A stretch of 64,000 bases of DNA from Rhodobacterales bacterium (GTDB taxonomy: Bacteria > Pseudomonadota > Alphaproteobacteria > Rhodobacterales > Rhodobacteraceae): positions 1-64,000 of the forward strand of contig PDSA01000033.1 of the NCBI GenBank assembly GCA_002748285.1, written 5' to 3'. Shown here in pieces: positions 1 through 9,092 of the stretch. How positions within the stretch are numbered: the stretch's first letter is position 1; every line of letters begins with the position of its first letter. The notes under the pieces are model-generated. The model did not search any database and was not told the DNA's origin. It saw nothing but the letters and a program-made list of their open reading frames with translations. The position numbers and the translations under genes were made by a program.

Positions 1-364
1 AATTCTCGGCCATCATAACTCCGCTCTTTTGCTGGACTCACTATGGTCGCAAAGTGATTAACAGCCGATTAACCCTGCTACATTTTTTTGCCCGGATTCA
101 AAAAAATCGCAAATTACCGCGTTTTCCCGGGATGGGCCGGCACATATTATTATTTTGAAGCATGATTTTTGCCGTTGGTTACCGCTGGCCGGATCGGTTT
201 GATTTTGGCAATTCGCGCTCGATCCGGGTGGCATAACGCTTTAAATGCCGTGCGGCGAAACGTCGGGGTAAAGGTGGCGGGGCTGTTTTGGGCTCAGCTT
301 TGAACCTTGGCTATAGGATGCGTGGCTTACAATGTCATATGCTTGGATCCGAGCTGGGATCCAA
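1..364. other. Gene-free left edge
   Basis: No reading frame here has a credible start, ribosome site or recognisable product on either strand. The first 170 bases are AT-richer than the neighbouring genes, and the rest is ordinary GC-rich sequence. It lies downstream of the minus-strand glycosyltransferase and may hold its 3' untranslated region, but I see no convincing hairpin followed by a T-run. Confidence 0.5.
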
Positions 365-1663
365 TCAGGACAACCCCTCAAAAAACGCCGGTTTCGCGCC
401 CCCTTGCAGCAGCCAGTGATAGGCCTGCACAACCTGTTCGGCCTTTTTATCCCATGTGAAATAATCCTCAACCCGCTGGCGGGCGGCGCGGCTGGTGTTG
501 GTTAGCATCTCGGGTGATTGCACGATCTGGTGCAGCAGATCGGAAAACGCCGCGATGATTTGCGCCCGGTCGCCAATCGGCACCTTGAAGCCCACGCTCT
601 CTGTCACCAGCTCGCCCGGCCCGGCGTAATCGACGATTACCGGAGTCAGCCCCAGCGCCATCGCCTCTAACACCACGCCCCCGCCAAATTCGCGGATCGA
701 GGGGAAGCTGAGCAGCTGGCAATTCACCGCAATATCCTGCACCTTTTCATGGGCGCACCAGCCATGAAACCGCACCGCGCCGGGGCAATCGGCCACCATG
801 GCTTTGAGCTGATCCAGCATCGGCCCATCGCCGATCATGTCAATCTGCAACTGCCCCGATTGCAGCAACGGCATGGCCGCGTTCAGCAACATATCCGGCC
901 CCTTATAAGGCACCATCCGGCCAATAAAGCAGGCCCGCAGCGGCCCCGATTGAGGTTTGGCACGTTTGGAGAACCGGGCCGGGTCGATGGCGTTTTCCGG
1001 CAGGTAGATGCATTTGTGCTGCATGGTCTCGGGTATTTCGCTCTGGGTGTGGCGCGAGCCGACAAAGATCGCAGCGGCATGTTTCAGGGTTTTGCTGCGG
1101 CCGGGCAGGGCTTTGTAAGCGCTGCGGATATAAGAGAGGAATTCGCGTTCCTGACGGCGCTCGGCTTCAAAGCCCTTGGGCCACGGCACCCCGCCATTGA
1201 GCGGCCCCAGCACGAAGGGCACACCGGCGCGGGCGCATTTGGCGGCAATCGGGCTGCTGATGGTGGGCGACAGCGGGGTGATGCGATGCACGATGTCATA
1301 TTTGCCGGCTTTGATGTCGGCCTGAAAGGCTTGCCACACCAGATGTTCGAAATAGGGGTAAGACAGCGCCGAGACCGCCTGCAATGCGGTCCAGCCCTTG
1401 CCCTCGCCCATGCGCAGCACGCTGCCCAGTTTCCACAAGGGGCGGGCGAAGGCTTCGGAATCAATGGCGGTGAAATCGCGGCCCTCGACCAGACCGGCAC
1501 GCAAAAATGCATCGCGGTTGCGGATCTGGGTGACGATATGCAGATCCACCACCCTCCCCAGCGCCTGCGCCAGAGACCACCCGACCAGAGGTACGCTGAC
1601 CCATTCGGGATTGGCAGCCTCGGCGATGGCCAGAACGCGCAGTTTTGGGGGGGCGGGGGTCAT
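365..1663 (-). CDS. GT4-family glycosyltransferase
   Basis: This is a 432-residue GT-B fold glycosyltransferase of the GT4 type, probably adding a sugar to a surface polysaccharide at the cytoplasmic face of the membrane. The C-terminal half shows the family pattern: FIGRMVPYKGPDMLL in the nucleotide-sugar domain, a DMIGDGPML stretch, and the EFGGGVVLEAMALGLTPVI segment carrying the E-x7-E-like signature. I chose the ATG at 1663 because AAGGAGC lies about six bases upstream and the protein then opens with a Rossmann-like strand (LRVLAIAE); the frame is open further upstream but without a better start. It follows the O-antigen ligase-like gene by 13 bases on the same strand, so the two are probably cotranscribed. 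Donor and acceptor cannot be read from the sequence. Confidence 0.9.
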   Translation of the reverse strand: MTPAPPKLRVLAIAEAANPEWVSVPLVGWSLAQALGRVVDLHIVTQIRNRDAFLRAGLVEGRDFTAIDSEAFARPLWKLGSVLRMGEGKGWTALQAVSALSYPYFEHLVWQAFQADIKAGKYDIVHRITPLSPTISSPIAAKCARAGVPFVLGPLNGGVPWPKGFEAERRQEREFLSYIRSAYKALPGRSKTLKHAAAIFVGSRHTQSEIPETMQHKCIYLPENAIDPARFSKRAKPQSGPLRACFIGRMVPYKGPDMLLNAAMPLLQSGQLQIDMIGDGPMLDQLKAMVADCPGAVRFHGWCAHEKVQDIAVNCQLLSFPSIREFGGGVVLEAMALGLTPVIVDYAGPGELVTESVGFKVPIGDRAQIIAAFSDLLHQIVQSPEMLTNTSRAARQRVEDYFTWDKKAEQVVQAYHWLLQGGAKPAFFEGLS

Positions 1664-1676
1664 GCGGTGCTCCTTG

Positions 1677-3000
1677 TCAGATGACCGTGCGAGGGGCGTT
1701 TTCGGGGGTAGGGCTGTGGGCCTGTGTGCCTTGGGCTTTGCGTTGTTTGCGCAGCAGTTCGGCATGGCCCAGCAAAGCGCCCGAGATCAGCCAGGTGATT
1801 GTGGTCAGCGTGGCGTTGGGGATCAGATCGACCAGATTGACCGCCAGCAACAGCGCCAGCGTTCCCAGATAGGGCGAGATTTTCTCGGCCGGCAAATCCC
1901 GGGTCTCGCGCCAGAGCAGCAGCATGGACAATCCCAGCAGCCCGAATTCGGCGATAAAGCCAAACCAGCCAAACACCCCCAGCGTGATGATCCAGCGCCC
2001 ATCTGTGACGCTGGTAATGGTGCCGTCGATCGGGTCGTGCAGGTGGTTTCTGCCCCAGGACCCCCAGCCAAATAGCGGCTTGAGCGCGGCGCGTTCGCGC
2101 AGCAGGTCTTCGTTTTCGAACCGGAAGTTCAGCGAATGGGCGCGTTCGGGGCTGACTTTGGTGGCGGCGTCCAGCATCAGGCCGGTGGGCACCAGATCCA
2201 CCGCTTTGAGGGCGGGATAGGCCATGGCGAGAAAGGCTAGGAGCATGGCGATTCTCAGCTGAAGCTTGATGCCGGCAAAGACCACCAGCGGCACCAGCAG
2301 CATGGCGTATAGGATCGAGCCCAGAGTTTTGCACAGGATCAGCAGCACCAGCAGATAAAGCGCGGCATAGAAGTATCGTTTGCCCAAAGCATGGTTTTCC
2401 TGACGCCACAGGGCAAAGGCCGCGACCACGCTGGTCATCACGAAAAACGCCGCCCAGATGCCGTGGAACAGAAACACCAAAGGGCGATAGCCATCGCCAC
2501 GCATGCTTTGTTCGAACAGATGTTGGTAGAACCCATAGACCCACAGGTTAATTTGCGGGCTGAGGCGGATTTCGATCAGCATCGGCAGCGAATAGGCCAG
2601 CCCGGACAGCACGAGCGCAACCAAAAGATCGCGTTGGGCTTCGGGGGTGGCCAGCAGGGCGCGGGCCATGAAAAAGCCCAGCAGCAAAATCACCTGATTG
2701 ATCGACAGCGCGATTGCATCCAGCGGGCGCAAGCCGGGCAGGCTGGCGCTGACGAACATGATTGGCTCGTCATTGGTCAGGACCGTGGCAACCGGAGTCA
2801 GCACGAACACCACGATCAGCAACATCGCCGTGCCCGATTGCGGCAACACGGCCCGCTTGCCCGGCAGCACGAACAGAAAGATCAGAAAGGCGGTCAGATT
2901 GGGCAGGGTCTCTTTGCTGAGCGGCGGCATCAGCGGAAAGTCGAATTGGGCCGGCAACTGGCCAGCCGAGCAGCGCAAGATATGCGATTGAATTTGGCAT
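1677..3000 (-). CDS. O-antigen ligase/Wzy-like membrane protein, 5' end damaged
   Basis: This is a polytopic membrane protein with about ten hydrophobic segments and a large periplasmic loop, in the O-antigen ligase/ExoQ polymerase class that joins or polymerises lipid-linked oligosaccharides. The main frame runs from about 2978 to 1677. A family-like N-terminus, MPNSIAYLALLGWPVAG, starts at an ATG at 3000 in another frame, and the main frame resumes around 2950 at QFDFPLMPP. From memory of roseobacter homologues, roughly 30 residues belonging to the first membrane segments are missing between these two pieces. If expressed as it stands, the product would start at an internal Met (2978 or 2930) and lack its normal amino end. 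Its neighbours are glycosyltransferase and ExoY-type genes, which supports a role in exopolysaccharide assembly. Confidence 0.75.
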
Positions 3001-3207
3001 GGCGTGCCCAGCAGTCCCTTTGTGTTCCGATCGACCCGGCGCTTATAGCAAGCCTTGCGCTAAATGTCGCCCGGCAGTCTGCCTAGGGCGCAAACAAATT
3101 ACGGCTGTGCCCTTGTCGCCGCAATTTGCGGGGAAACCGGATTCTCCGTTATGAGGATGCAGCAGGACGGGTTTTAGGGCTCGCCCCATCCGCCGGATAA
3201 GGCGTCC

Positions 3208-3873
3208 TTAGTGCCCGGTTGCGCGCAGCACCACCCGAACGGTGCGGGTCAGCACGGCGAAATCGGTGCCAAGCGACAGCTCTCTGTAATAATCCGCGTC
3301 AAACAGCGCACGTTCGGCAAAGCTGCACTCATTGCGGTCGGAAATCTGCCAATAGCCGGTGATGCCCGGACGCATCGCATAATAATCCAGCCCCGGATAC
3401 AATTTGCGCTGGTCGCACATGATAGGGCGCGGACCAACCAGAGACATTTCTCCGATCAGAACGTTCCAAAGCTGGGGCAACTCATCAATCGAGGTCTTGC
3501 GGATAAAGCGGCCAACCCAAGTGATGCGCGGGTCTTTTTTCAGCTTTTGCAACTCATCCCATTCGCGGCGGGCTTCGGGGTTTTCATCCAGGTAACCTTC
3601 GAGCATCGTATCGGCATTGGGCACCATGCTGCGCAGTTTCAGCATTCGATAAACCCGCCCGTTTTTGCCGATGCGGTTCTGCCAGTAAAACGGAGACGCC
3701 CCGTCCAGCGCAATCAGCAGGGTAATCGGGGCCAGAATCAGCAGTGCAATCGGCATTAGCAGGGCGGCAAAGCAGAAATCCAGAACGCGTTTGAACACCC
3801 GCCGGTAAATGCCAAATTTGATATTGTGGGAAAATCTGCCCCCCGCAAGATTTTCGTCAGAATAATACGCCAT
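3208..3873 (-). CDS. ExoY/WcaJ-type initiating sugar transferase
   Basis: This is a bacterial sugar transferase that moves a sugar-1-phosphate onto undecaprenyl phosphate, the first step of exopolysaccharide synthesis, at the inner membrane. The 221-residue product has one hydrophobic hairpin (VLDFCFAALLMPIALLILAP), then the family catalytic block with KLRSMVPNAD, IRKTSIDELPQLWNVL, GEMSLVGPRP and PGITGYWQ. The ATG at 3873 is preferred because AAAGGTG precedes it and the next residues (MAYYSDENLAGG) look like a normal amino end; an in-frame extension upstream is Cys-rich and improbable. It points the same way as the O-antigen ligase-like gene but is separated from it by about 210 bases. A long AT-rich region upstream probably holds its promoter. 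Confidence 0.92.
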   Translation of the reverse strand: MAYYSDENLAGGRFSHNIKFGIYRRVFKRVLDFCFAALLMPIALLILAPITLLIALDGASPFYWQNRIGKNGRVYRMLKLRSMVPNADTMLEGYLDENPEARREWDELQKLKKDPRITWVGRFIRKTSIDELPQLWNVLIGEMSLVGPRPIMCDQRKLYPGLDYYAMRPGITGYWQISDRNECSFAERALFDADYYRELSLGTDFAVLTRTVRVVLRATGH

Positions 3874-4416
3874 GCTTACACCTTTACCTTTGCAACCCAA
3901 ACGCTGGCAGGCACAATAGGAGAACGCTCTTTGCCCGGGGCAAAGAAGAACTCTAGCAAGCAGGCTAAATGCTCTTTCCAATTTAAAATATCACCTCCCC
4001 AGCAGCGGGAAGGATTTATTGGCAGCTGTAATCTATGTGGCCTCGCAAAATCCCCTGAATTGTCTCTTCTCAATCTAAAAATAGACACATTTTTAATACT
4101 TTACGAGCCTAACGAAAAGGCAGGTGTGTCTAACTCTCTGAAATAAAACGATAAAATGGTTAAAATACTTTTTGTCTTCTAAAATAAGGCTAATATACGC
4201 CATTTATTAGCGAATATATTAACATCAATTTACATTAAAGTCGATGATTGTTTCCAAAAGATTTGCGGGTTGAAAACCGATTTTCGAATCATCTGGGCTC
4301 AAGCCGGTTGAAAAAGGGCGGCCCGGCTTGGTTTGATCCAAGTTTTGCCACATTTGCTCAGGGGAGGGGATTGGCGCAAGCCGGTCGTGATTGGCGGGAT
4401 CGTGCCGTTTTGTCCG
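3874..4416. promoter_or_regulatory. AT-rich intergenic region with inverted repeat upstream of the exoY-type gene
   Basis: There is no credible gene in these 540 bases. The stretch from about 4075 to 4250 is strikingly AT-rich compared with its surroundings. An exact 8-base inverted repeat, TAGACACA at 4082-4089 and TGTGTCTA at 4125-4132, has 35 bases between the arms. It lies about 210-260 bases upstream of the sugar transferase start. An operator or nucleoid-protein target controlling exopolysaccharide synthesis is plausible, but I recognise no specific regulator. Confidence 0.4.
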
Positions 4417-4986
4417 TTATTGCAGCCGCGCAACCTTTTCATGGCAGGGGCAATCCAGCACATGGTCATTGACCATCCCAACCGCCTGCATAAAGGCATA
4501 AACAATGGTCGGCCCGCAAAACCGGAATCCGGCGGCTTTCAGATCTTTCGAGATTTGCTGTGAAAGCGGCGTTTGCGCCGGAATCTGGTGCACATGTTCA
4601 AATCGGTTTTGCAGCGGTTTCCCATCGACGTAATCCCACAGAAACCGATCAAAGCCTTGCTGCTGCTCGATGATCTGCCAGGCTTTGGCATTGCCAATGG
4701 TGGCTTCGATCTTGCCGCGATGGCGCACAATGCCGCTATCTTGCAGCAGGTGGCTGATCTCGGCCTCGCCCCACCCGGCGATCGCGTCAGGGTCAAACCC
4801 GGCAAAAGCCCGCCTGAAATTATCGCGCTTCTTTAATATGGTGATCCAGCTCAAACCGGCCTGAAATCCATCGAGAATCAGTTTCTCCCACAAGGCCCGG
4901 CTGTCGTGTTCCGGCACCCCCCATTCGGTGTCATGATAGGAAATATATATCGGGTCATTTCCGACCCAGCTGCATGGGTTTGTCAT
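4417..4986 (-). CDS. tag: DNA-3-methyladenine glycosylase I
   Basis: Base-excision repair enzyme that removes 3-methyladenine from alkylated DNA. The 189-residue length is that of the Tag family. Zinc ligands are visible at the expected places: Cys5 and His18 near the amino end (NPCSWVG, ISYHDTEWG) and His175 and Cys179 in HVLDC near the carboxyl end. The base-pocket segment WEKLILDGFQAGLSW is also present. It starts at 4986 and diverges from the EAL gene, with about 130 AT-rich bases between them that must carry both promoters. Nothing indicates damage. Confidence 0.95.
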   Translation of the reverse strand: MTNPCSWVGNDPIYISYHDTEWGVPEHDSRALWEKLILDGFQAGLSWITILKKRDNFRRAFAGFDPDAIAGWGEAEISHLLQDSGIVRHRGKIEATIGNAKAWQIIEQQQGFDRFLWDYVDGKPLQNRFEHVHQIPAQTPLSQQISKDLKAAGFRFCGPTIVYAFMQAVGMVNDHVLDCPCHEKVARLQ

Positions 4987-5114
4987 AAAATCTTTCTATT
5001 TCAGTTGGTTAGTAGGTTATTTTGCATTTTAATAAAATTAGAACAAAATGTGAAGGTTTACCTGTTCTTAGGCTCTGTGACGTCAATATGTCCTCGCTTG
5101 ATACGGAGAACCTG

Positions 5115-5972
5115 ATGGCCAGACGCAACAAACAACCGCCCGGCAAGATTTTCTATAAACCCGGGGTGAATCAAAACACCGATAACCCGCTGGATTTCGC
5201 GGTGCGCGAACGCGACAAAAATACCCTGCAAATGGTCAGGGATGCCTTGCAGCGCAAACAGGCGATGCTTGCTTATCAACCGGTTGTGCAGGCGGCCAAC
5301 GGGCATCGGGTTGCTTTTTATGAAGGGCTGATCCGTGTGATGGACGAGACCGGGCGCATTATTCCGGCGCGTGAATTCATTGATGTGGTCGAAACCGATG
5401 AAATGGGGCGGATCATTGACTGTCTGGCGCTTGAGTTGGGTCTGGCCGCTCTGGCCGAAGAGCCGGGGTTGCGCCTGTCCATCAATATGTCGGCCCGCTC
5501 TATCGGGTATAAGCGCTGGTCGGATACGCTAGATCACGGCCTCAAGGTTGATCCCACGGTGGCAGAGCGGTTGATTTTGGAAATTACCGAATCCTCAGCC
5601 ATGCAAATGCCCGAGCTGGTGACGACATTCATGGCGGATCTGCAGAAAATGGGCATCTCCTTTGCGCTGGACGATTTCGGCGCGGGGTATACGGCGTTTC
5701 GGTTTCTAAAGAACTTTTATTTCGACATTATCAAGATCGACGGCCAGTTTATCCGTAATATCCACGCTGATCCTGACAATCAGGTGCTGACCAAAGCGCT
5801 GGTGACCATCGCCGAACAGTTTGAAATGTTCGCGGTCGCCGAATGTGTTGAAACGATCGAAGATGTGAATTTCCTGCAGTCCATCGGGGTGGATTGCTTG
5901 CAGGGCTACTATTTCGGGGCTCCGACGACCCAGCCGCCTTGGCGCATCCCGTCGCGAAAACGCCGCGCGTAA
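5115..5972 (+). CDS. EAL-domain cyclic-di-GMP phosphodiesterase
   Basis: This is a stand-alone EAL domain of 285 residues predicted to hydrolyse cyclic-di-GMP to pGpG. The catalytic and metal-binding motifs are present: E70 in FYEGL (Ala replaced by Gly, a tolerated variant), SINMS, EITES, DDFGAGY, KIDGQFI, AECVE and QGYYFG. These suggest an active enzyme rather than a degenerate receptor. There is no GGDEF, sensor domain or membrane segment, so it should be cytoplasmic. I use the ATG at 5115 because GGAG lies six bases upstream; an ATG at 5088 is possible. Its position near exopolysaccharide genes is compatible with a role in the sessile/motile switch, but no operon link is visible. Confidence 0.92.
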   Translation: MARRNKQPPGKIFYKPGVNQNTDNPLDFAVRERDKNTLQMVRDALQRKQAMLAYQPVVQAANGHRVAFYEGLIRVMDETGRIIPAREFIDVVETDEMGRIIDCLALELGLAALAEEPGLRLSINMSARSIGYKRWSDTLDHGLKVDPTVAERLILEITESSAMQMPELVTTFMADLQKMGISFALDDFGAGYTAFRFLKNFYFDIIKIDGQFIRNIHADPDNQVLTKALVTIAEQFEMFAVAECVETIEDVNFLQSIGVDCLQGYYFGAPTTQPPWRIPSRKRRA

Positions 5973-6087
5973 TGGGAGAGGCGGCCAAACGCGCTATTGC
6001 CGCAACGGGGCAATAACCCTAACATCGCAACCAGCCAAGGGGCGATGTTGGATGGCCTCTTTGCGCTTACCATCAAGAGGACAACAC

Positions 6088-7266
6088 ATGACCAATATCG
6101 TTATCGCATCCGCCGCCCGCACCGCTGTGGGCAGTTTTGGCGGGTCTTTCGCCACTACCCCGGCCCATGATCTGGGGGCAGCCGTACTTGAGGCGGTTGT
6201 CGAGCGCGCCGGAATCGACAAATCAGAAGTCTCCGAAACCATTTTGGGCCAGGTTCTGGCGGCAGGGCAGGGGCAAAACCCGGCCCGTCAGGCGCATATC
6301 AATGCCGGATTGCCGATTGAATCGGCGGCTTGGGGGATCAACCAGGTCTGTGGTTCGGGCCTGAGGTCGGTTGCGTTGGCGGCTCAGCATATCCAACTGG
6401 GGGATGCTGACATTGTTGTGGCCGGCGGGCAGGAAAACATGTCACTCTCGCCGCATGTCGCGCATTTGCGCAGCGGGCATAAAATGGGCGATGTGAAATA
6501 TATCGACTCGATGATCCGGGATGGGTTGTGGGATGCGTTTAACGGCTATCACATGGGGCAAACCGCGGAAAACGTGGCGAACCAGTGGCAAATCAGCCGC
6601 GAAATGCAGGATGAATTTGCTGTGGCCAGCCAGAATAAGGCCGAAGCGGCCCAAAAGGCCGGTAAATTCGTTGATGAAATCGCTGCCGTCACCGTCAAGA
6701 CCCGTCGCGGTGAAACGGTTGTGGACAGTGATGAATATATCCGCCACGGCGCGACTCTCGAAAATATGCAAAAACTGCGCCCGGCCTTTGTGCGGGACGG
6801 GGGCAGCGTGACTGCCGGGAATGCCTCTGGTATCAATGATGGCGCGGCGGCGGTGCTGCTGATGTCGGCTGAAAATGCGGAAAAACGTGGCCTGACCCCG
6901 ATGGCGCGTATCGCGTCTTATGCCACGGTTGGTCTGGACCCGGCGATCATGGGCGTTGGGCCGGTTGGGGCGAGCCAAAAAGCTCTGAAAATGGCCGGCT
7001 GGAAGGTCAGCGATCTGGAACTGGTCGAGGCCAACGAAGCCTTCGCCGCCCAAGCTTGTGCCGTCAACAAAGAAATGGGCTGGGATCCGGCCATCGTGAA
7101 CGTCAATGGCGGAGCGATTGCCATCGGCCACCCAATCGGCGCTTCGGGGTGCCGTATTCTGAACACGCTGCTGTTTGAAATGCAGCGCCGGGACGCCAAA
7201 AAAGGTCTGGCGGCCTTGTGCATCGGCGGCGGCATGGGTGTTGCACTTTGCGTCGAACGCGGGTAA
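6088..7266 (+). CDS. phaA: Acetyl-CoA acetyltransferase (beta-ketothiolase)
   Basis: This thiolase condenses two acetyl-CoA to acetoacetyl-CoA, the first step of polyhydroxybutyrate synthesis. The 392-residue length is typical. The nucleophilic Cys88 lies in NQVCGSGLR, and the carboxyl-terminal active-site blocks [15 protein letters not shown] and CIGGGMG are intact. The ATG at 6088 follows AAGAGG at a good distance. phaB follows 78 bases later on the same strand, giving the standard phaAB order; no PHB synthase is in the window. A small palindrome lies in the gap between them. Confidence 0.96.
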   Translation: MTNIVIASAARTAVGSFGGSFATTPAHDLGAAVLEAVVERAGIDKSEVSETILGQVLAAGQGQNPARQAHINAGLPIESAAWGINQVCGSGLRSVALAAQHIQLGDADIVVAGGQENMSLSPHVAHLRSGHKMGDVKYIDSMIRDGLWDAFNGYHMGQTAENVANQWQISREMQDEFAVASQNKAEAAQKAGKFVDEIAAVTVKTRRGETVVDSDEYIRHGATLENMQKLRPAFVRDGGSVTAGNASGINDGAAAVLLMSAENAEKRGLTPMARIASYATVGLDPAIMGVGPVGASQKALKMAGWKVSDLELVEANEAFAAQACAVNKEMGWDPAIVNVNGGAIAIGHPIGASGCRILNTLLFEMQRRDAKKGLAALCIGGGMGVALCVERG

Positions 7267-7273
7267 TAGAATT

Positions 7274-7323
7274 CCATGGCGTAATTTTATTGCGCCATGG
7301 ATTGCCCTGACGTAATTTAATTG
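7274..7323 (+). repeat. Palindrome and tandem motif between phaA and phaB
   Basis: Two 8-base arms, CCATGGCG at 7274-7281 and CGCCATGG at 7293-7300, are exact inverted repeats around an 11-base AT-rich loop. The motif CGTAATTTTATTG in the loop region recurs 30 bases later as CGTAATTTAATTG, with one mismatch. It may be a stem-loop tuning phaB expression or a protein-binding site. It has no long T-run, so it is not a typical intrinsic terminator. Confidence 0.5.
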
Positions 7324-7344
7324 CAGCCAGAATTGGAGCCTCAC

Positions 7345-8067
7345 ATGACCCGAACTGCCCTTATCACCGGAGGCACCCGTGGCATTGGCGCGGCGATTTC
7401 CAACGCTTTGAAGGCAAAAGGATACGCCGTTGCTGCAACTTATGCCGGTAATGACGATGCTGCCGCGGCATTTACCGCACAAACGGGCATCGCCACCTAT
7501 AAGTGGTCAGTTGCCGATTATGAGGCTTGTGCCGAGGGAATCGCCCGGGTCAAAGCCGATCTGGGTCCGATTGACATTCTGGTGAACAATGCAGGCATCA
7601 CCCGCGATGGCATGTTCCACAAGATGACGCGGGAACAATGGCAAGAGGTTATGGATACCAACCTGTCGGGGGTGTTCAACATGACTCATCCGCTGTGGAA
7701 CGATATGCGGGACCGCAAATTCGGCCGAGTGATCAACATTGCCTCAATCAACGGGCAAAAGGGGCAGATGGGTCAGGTCAACTATTCCGCCGCCAAATCC
7801 GGTGAGTTGGGGTTTACCAAGGCGCTGGCTCAGGAAGGGGCGGCCTATGGCATCACTGTGAACACCATCTGCCCGGGCTATATCGCCACGGATATGGTGA
7901 TGGCGGTGCCGGAAAAGGTGCGGGAAGCCATCGTGGCGCAAATCCCGGTTGGCCGTCTGGGCGAAGCCGAAGAGATCGCCCATTGCGTGACTTTTCTGGC
8001 GTCGGACGACAGCGGGTTTATTACTGGCGCGACCCTGACGGCCAATGGCGGGCAGTATATGGTTTAA
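7345..8067 (+). CDS. phaB: Acetoacetyl-CoA reductase
   Basis: NADPH-dependent short-chain dehydrogenase that reduces acetoacetyl-CoA to (R)-3-hydroxybutyryl-CoA for polyhydroxybutyrate. The 240-residue protein has the cofactor motif GGTRGIG at 9-15, NNAG at 81-84, and the catalytic Ser134, Tyr147 and Lys151 (NIASINGQ, NYSAAKSG). The ATG at 7345 follows TTGGAGCC. It is the second gene of the phaAB pair. Confidence 0.95.
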   Translation: MTRTALITGGTRGIGAAISNALKAKGYAVAATYAGNDDAAAAFTAQTGIATYKWSVADYEACAEGIARVKADLGPIDILVNNAGITRDGMFHKMTREQWQEVMDTNLSGVFNMTHPLWNDMRDRKFGRVINIASINGQKGQMGQVNYSAAKSGELGFTKALAQEGAAYGITVNTICPGYIATDMVMAVPEKVREAIVAQIPVGRLGEAEEIAHCVTFLASDDSGFITGATLTANGGQYMV

Positions 8068-8862
8068 AATATGCGGGGCGGCTTGTTCCCGCTGGGGTCG
8101 AAATGACATGGCAATGTGGGGAGCGTGGTCAATGAGATGAGGGTGTCCGATCTGAGTATGGGATATGAACGCCCCGTCGTCTTTTCTGCATTTCCTGGGG
8201 GTGCGTTTGGCTTGATGTTTCGGGTCAAAGGCCGGATGCTCTAACGTAGAAATCAGGTGAGTCTGACACAAAATGCGTATTTTGACGGTCAGGTGTTGCT
8301 GAGTGGTTTGCATTGTGCCCGTCCGTTGCTGTCCGCTTTCAAGAACCGACAAAAGCACTATTCATGCATGGACGTTTCCATTTCGGGCAGTGCGCCCATG
8401 ATCGTCTGGTAAAACCGGTTGGCGCTGCGCCGTTCGGTCTTTTGATCGGTAGCCGGTCGAACAGGTTGCATAAAAAGCTCACCGGGTGATCGCCCCGCAT
8501 ATGTGTCCCCATTGCGCTCCAAACGCGCATACCGAAAGAATGTGACCCTTCAGGAGGTAATAGTGCAAAGAAAAATGCTCCAGCCTGAAGGGTTTTGTCG
8601 AAGGTGATTGTCGGTGCTCTGCGGGTCAAAGGTGCCAGTTTTCGCGCTGGGCATGGCTATAGTGGTGTCGCTGTTTTGAAACTTTTGGTTCTGCGGATGC
8701 CTCGCCAAAGGCCGAATCTCCGCTCCCTTCAAAACACCAAAGATCGTAATGGATGGTTAAAATAGCGGTTTGTCCCCGGTCGGTTCACGCGCTCGGCCTT
8801 GCAGCATGGTGGAAAAATATCCATAAAATAAAGGATGTTAGAGGGAGCTAATGAATTTTGAC
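8068..8862. other. Gene-poor 0.8-kb gap with one orphan frame
   Basis: I find no supported gene here. On the minus strand, 8546-8358 encodes a protein-like stretch that ends SANRFYQTIMGALPEMETS, but it has no ATG, GTG or ribosome site at its beginning and starts directly after a stop. It could be the tail of a decayed gene. The rest shows no convincing hairpin, tRNA or repeat. Confidence 0.4.
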
Positions 8863-8948
8863 TGGTGCGGTTGAGAAGACTCGAACTTCCACGGGTTTTA
8901 CCCCACAGCGACCTCAACGCTGCGCGTCTACCATTCCGCCACAACCGC
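8863..8948 (-). tRNA. tRNA-Leu (anticodon GAG)
   Basis: This is an 86-base class II tRNA. Read on the minus strand it begins GCGGTTGTGGCGGAATGG, with acceptor stem GCGGTTG pairing to CAACCGC. The anticodon stem CAGCG/CGCTG encloses the loop TTGAGGT, giving anticodon GAG. A long variable arm typical of leucine tRNAs is present, then the T-arm with GTTCGAGTC, discriminator A and an encoded CCA. It stands alone, with no integrase gene beside it. Confidence 0.96.
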
Positions 8949-9036
8949 ACGAGATCAGGCGGCGTATACCCGTTTGCTTTGGCAATGTGAAGCCGGATTA
9001 TCCGAAATAACGCATTGATCACCAAAAACCCGCCCC

Positions 9037-9064
9037 AAAACAAAATGAGGGGCCCGAAGGCCCC
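9037..9064 (-). terminator. Intrinsic terminator with TTCG tetraloop
   Basis: On the minus strand, GGGGCC-TTCG-GGCCCC (9064-9049) is followed by TCATTTTGTTTTG. It sits just downstream of the minus-strand peptidoglycan-binding gene and is well placed to end that transcript. Confidence 0.75.
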
Positions 9065-9092
9065 CCCCGAAATAGCATTCCAAGCCCGGGCT

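Noticed and set aside
3826..4146. Plus-strand frame through the AT-rich region upstream of the ExoY-type gene
   Set aside because: It starts inside the antisense of that gene, has no ribosome site and low-complexity content; the region looks regulatory instead.
8863..8948. tRNA-Leu as an attachment site for an integrated element
   Set aside because: No integrase lies nearby and no duplicated tRNA 3' end is visible in the window.
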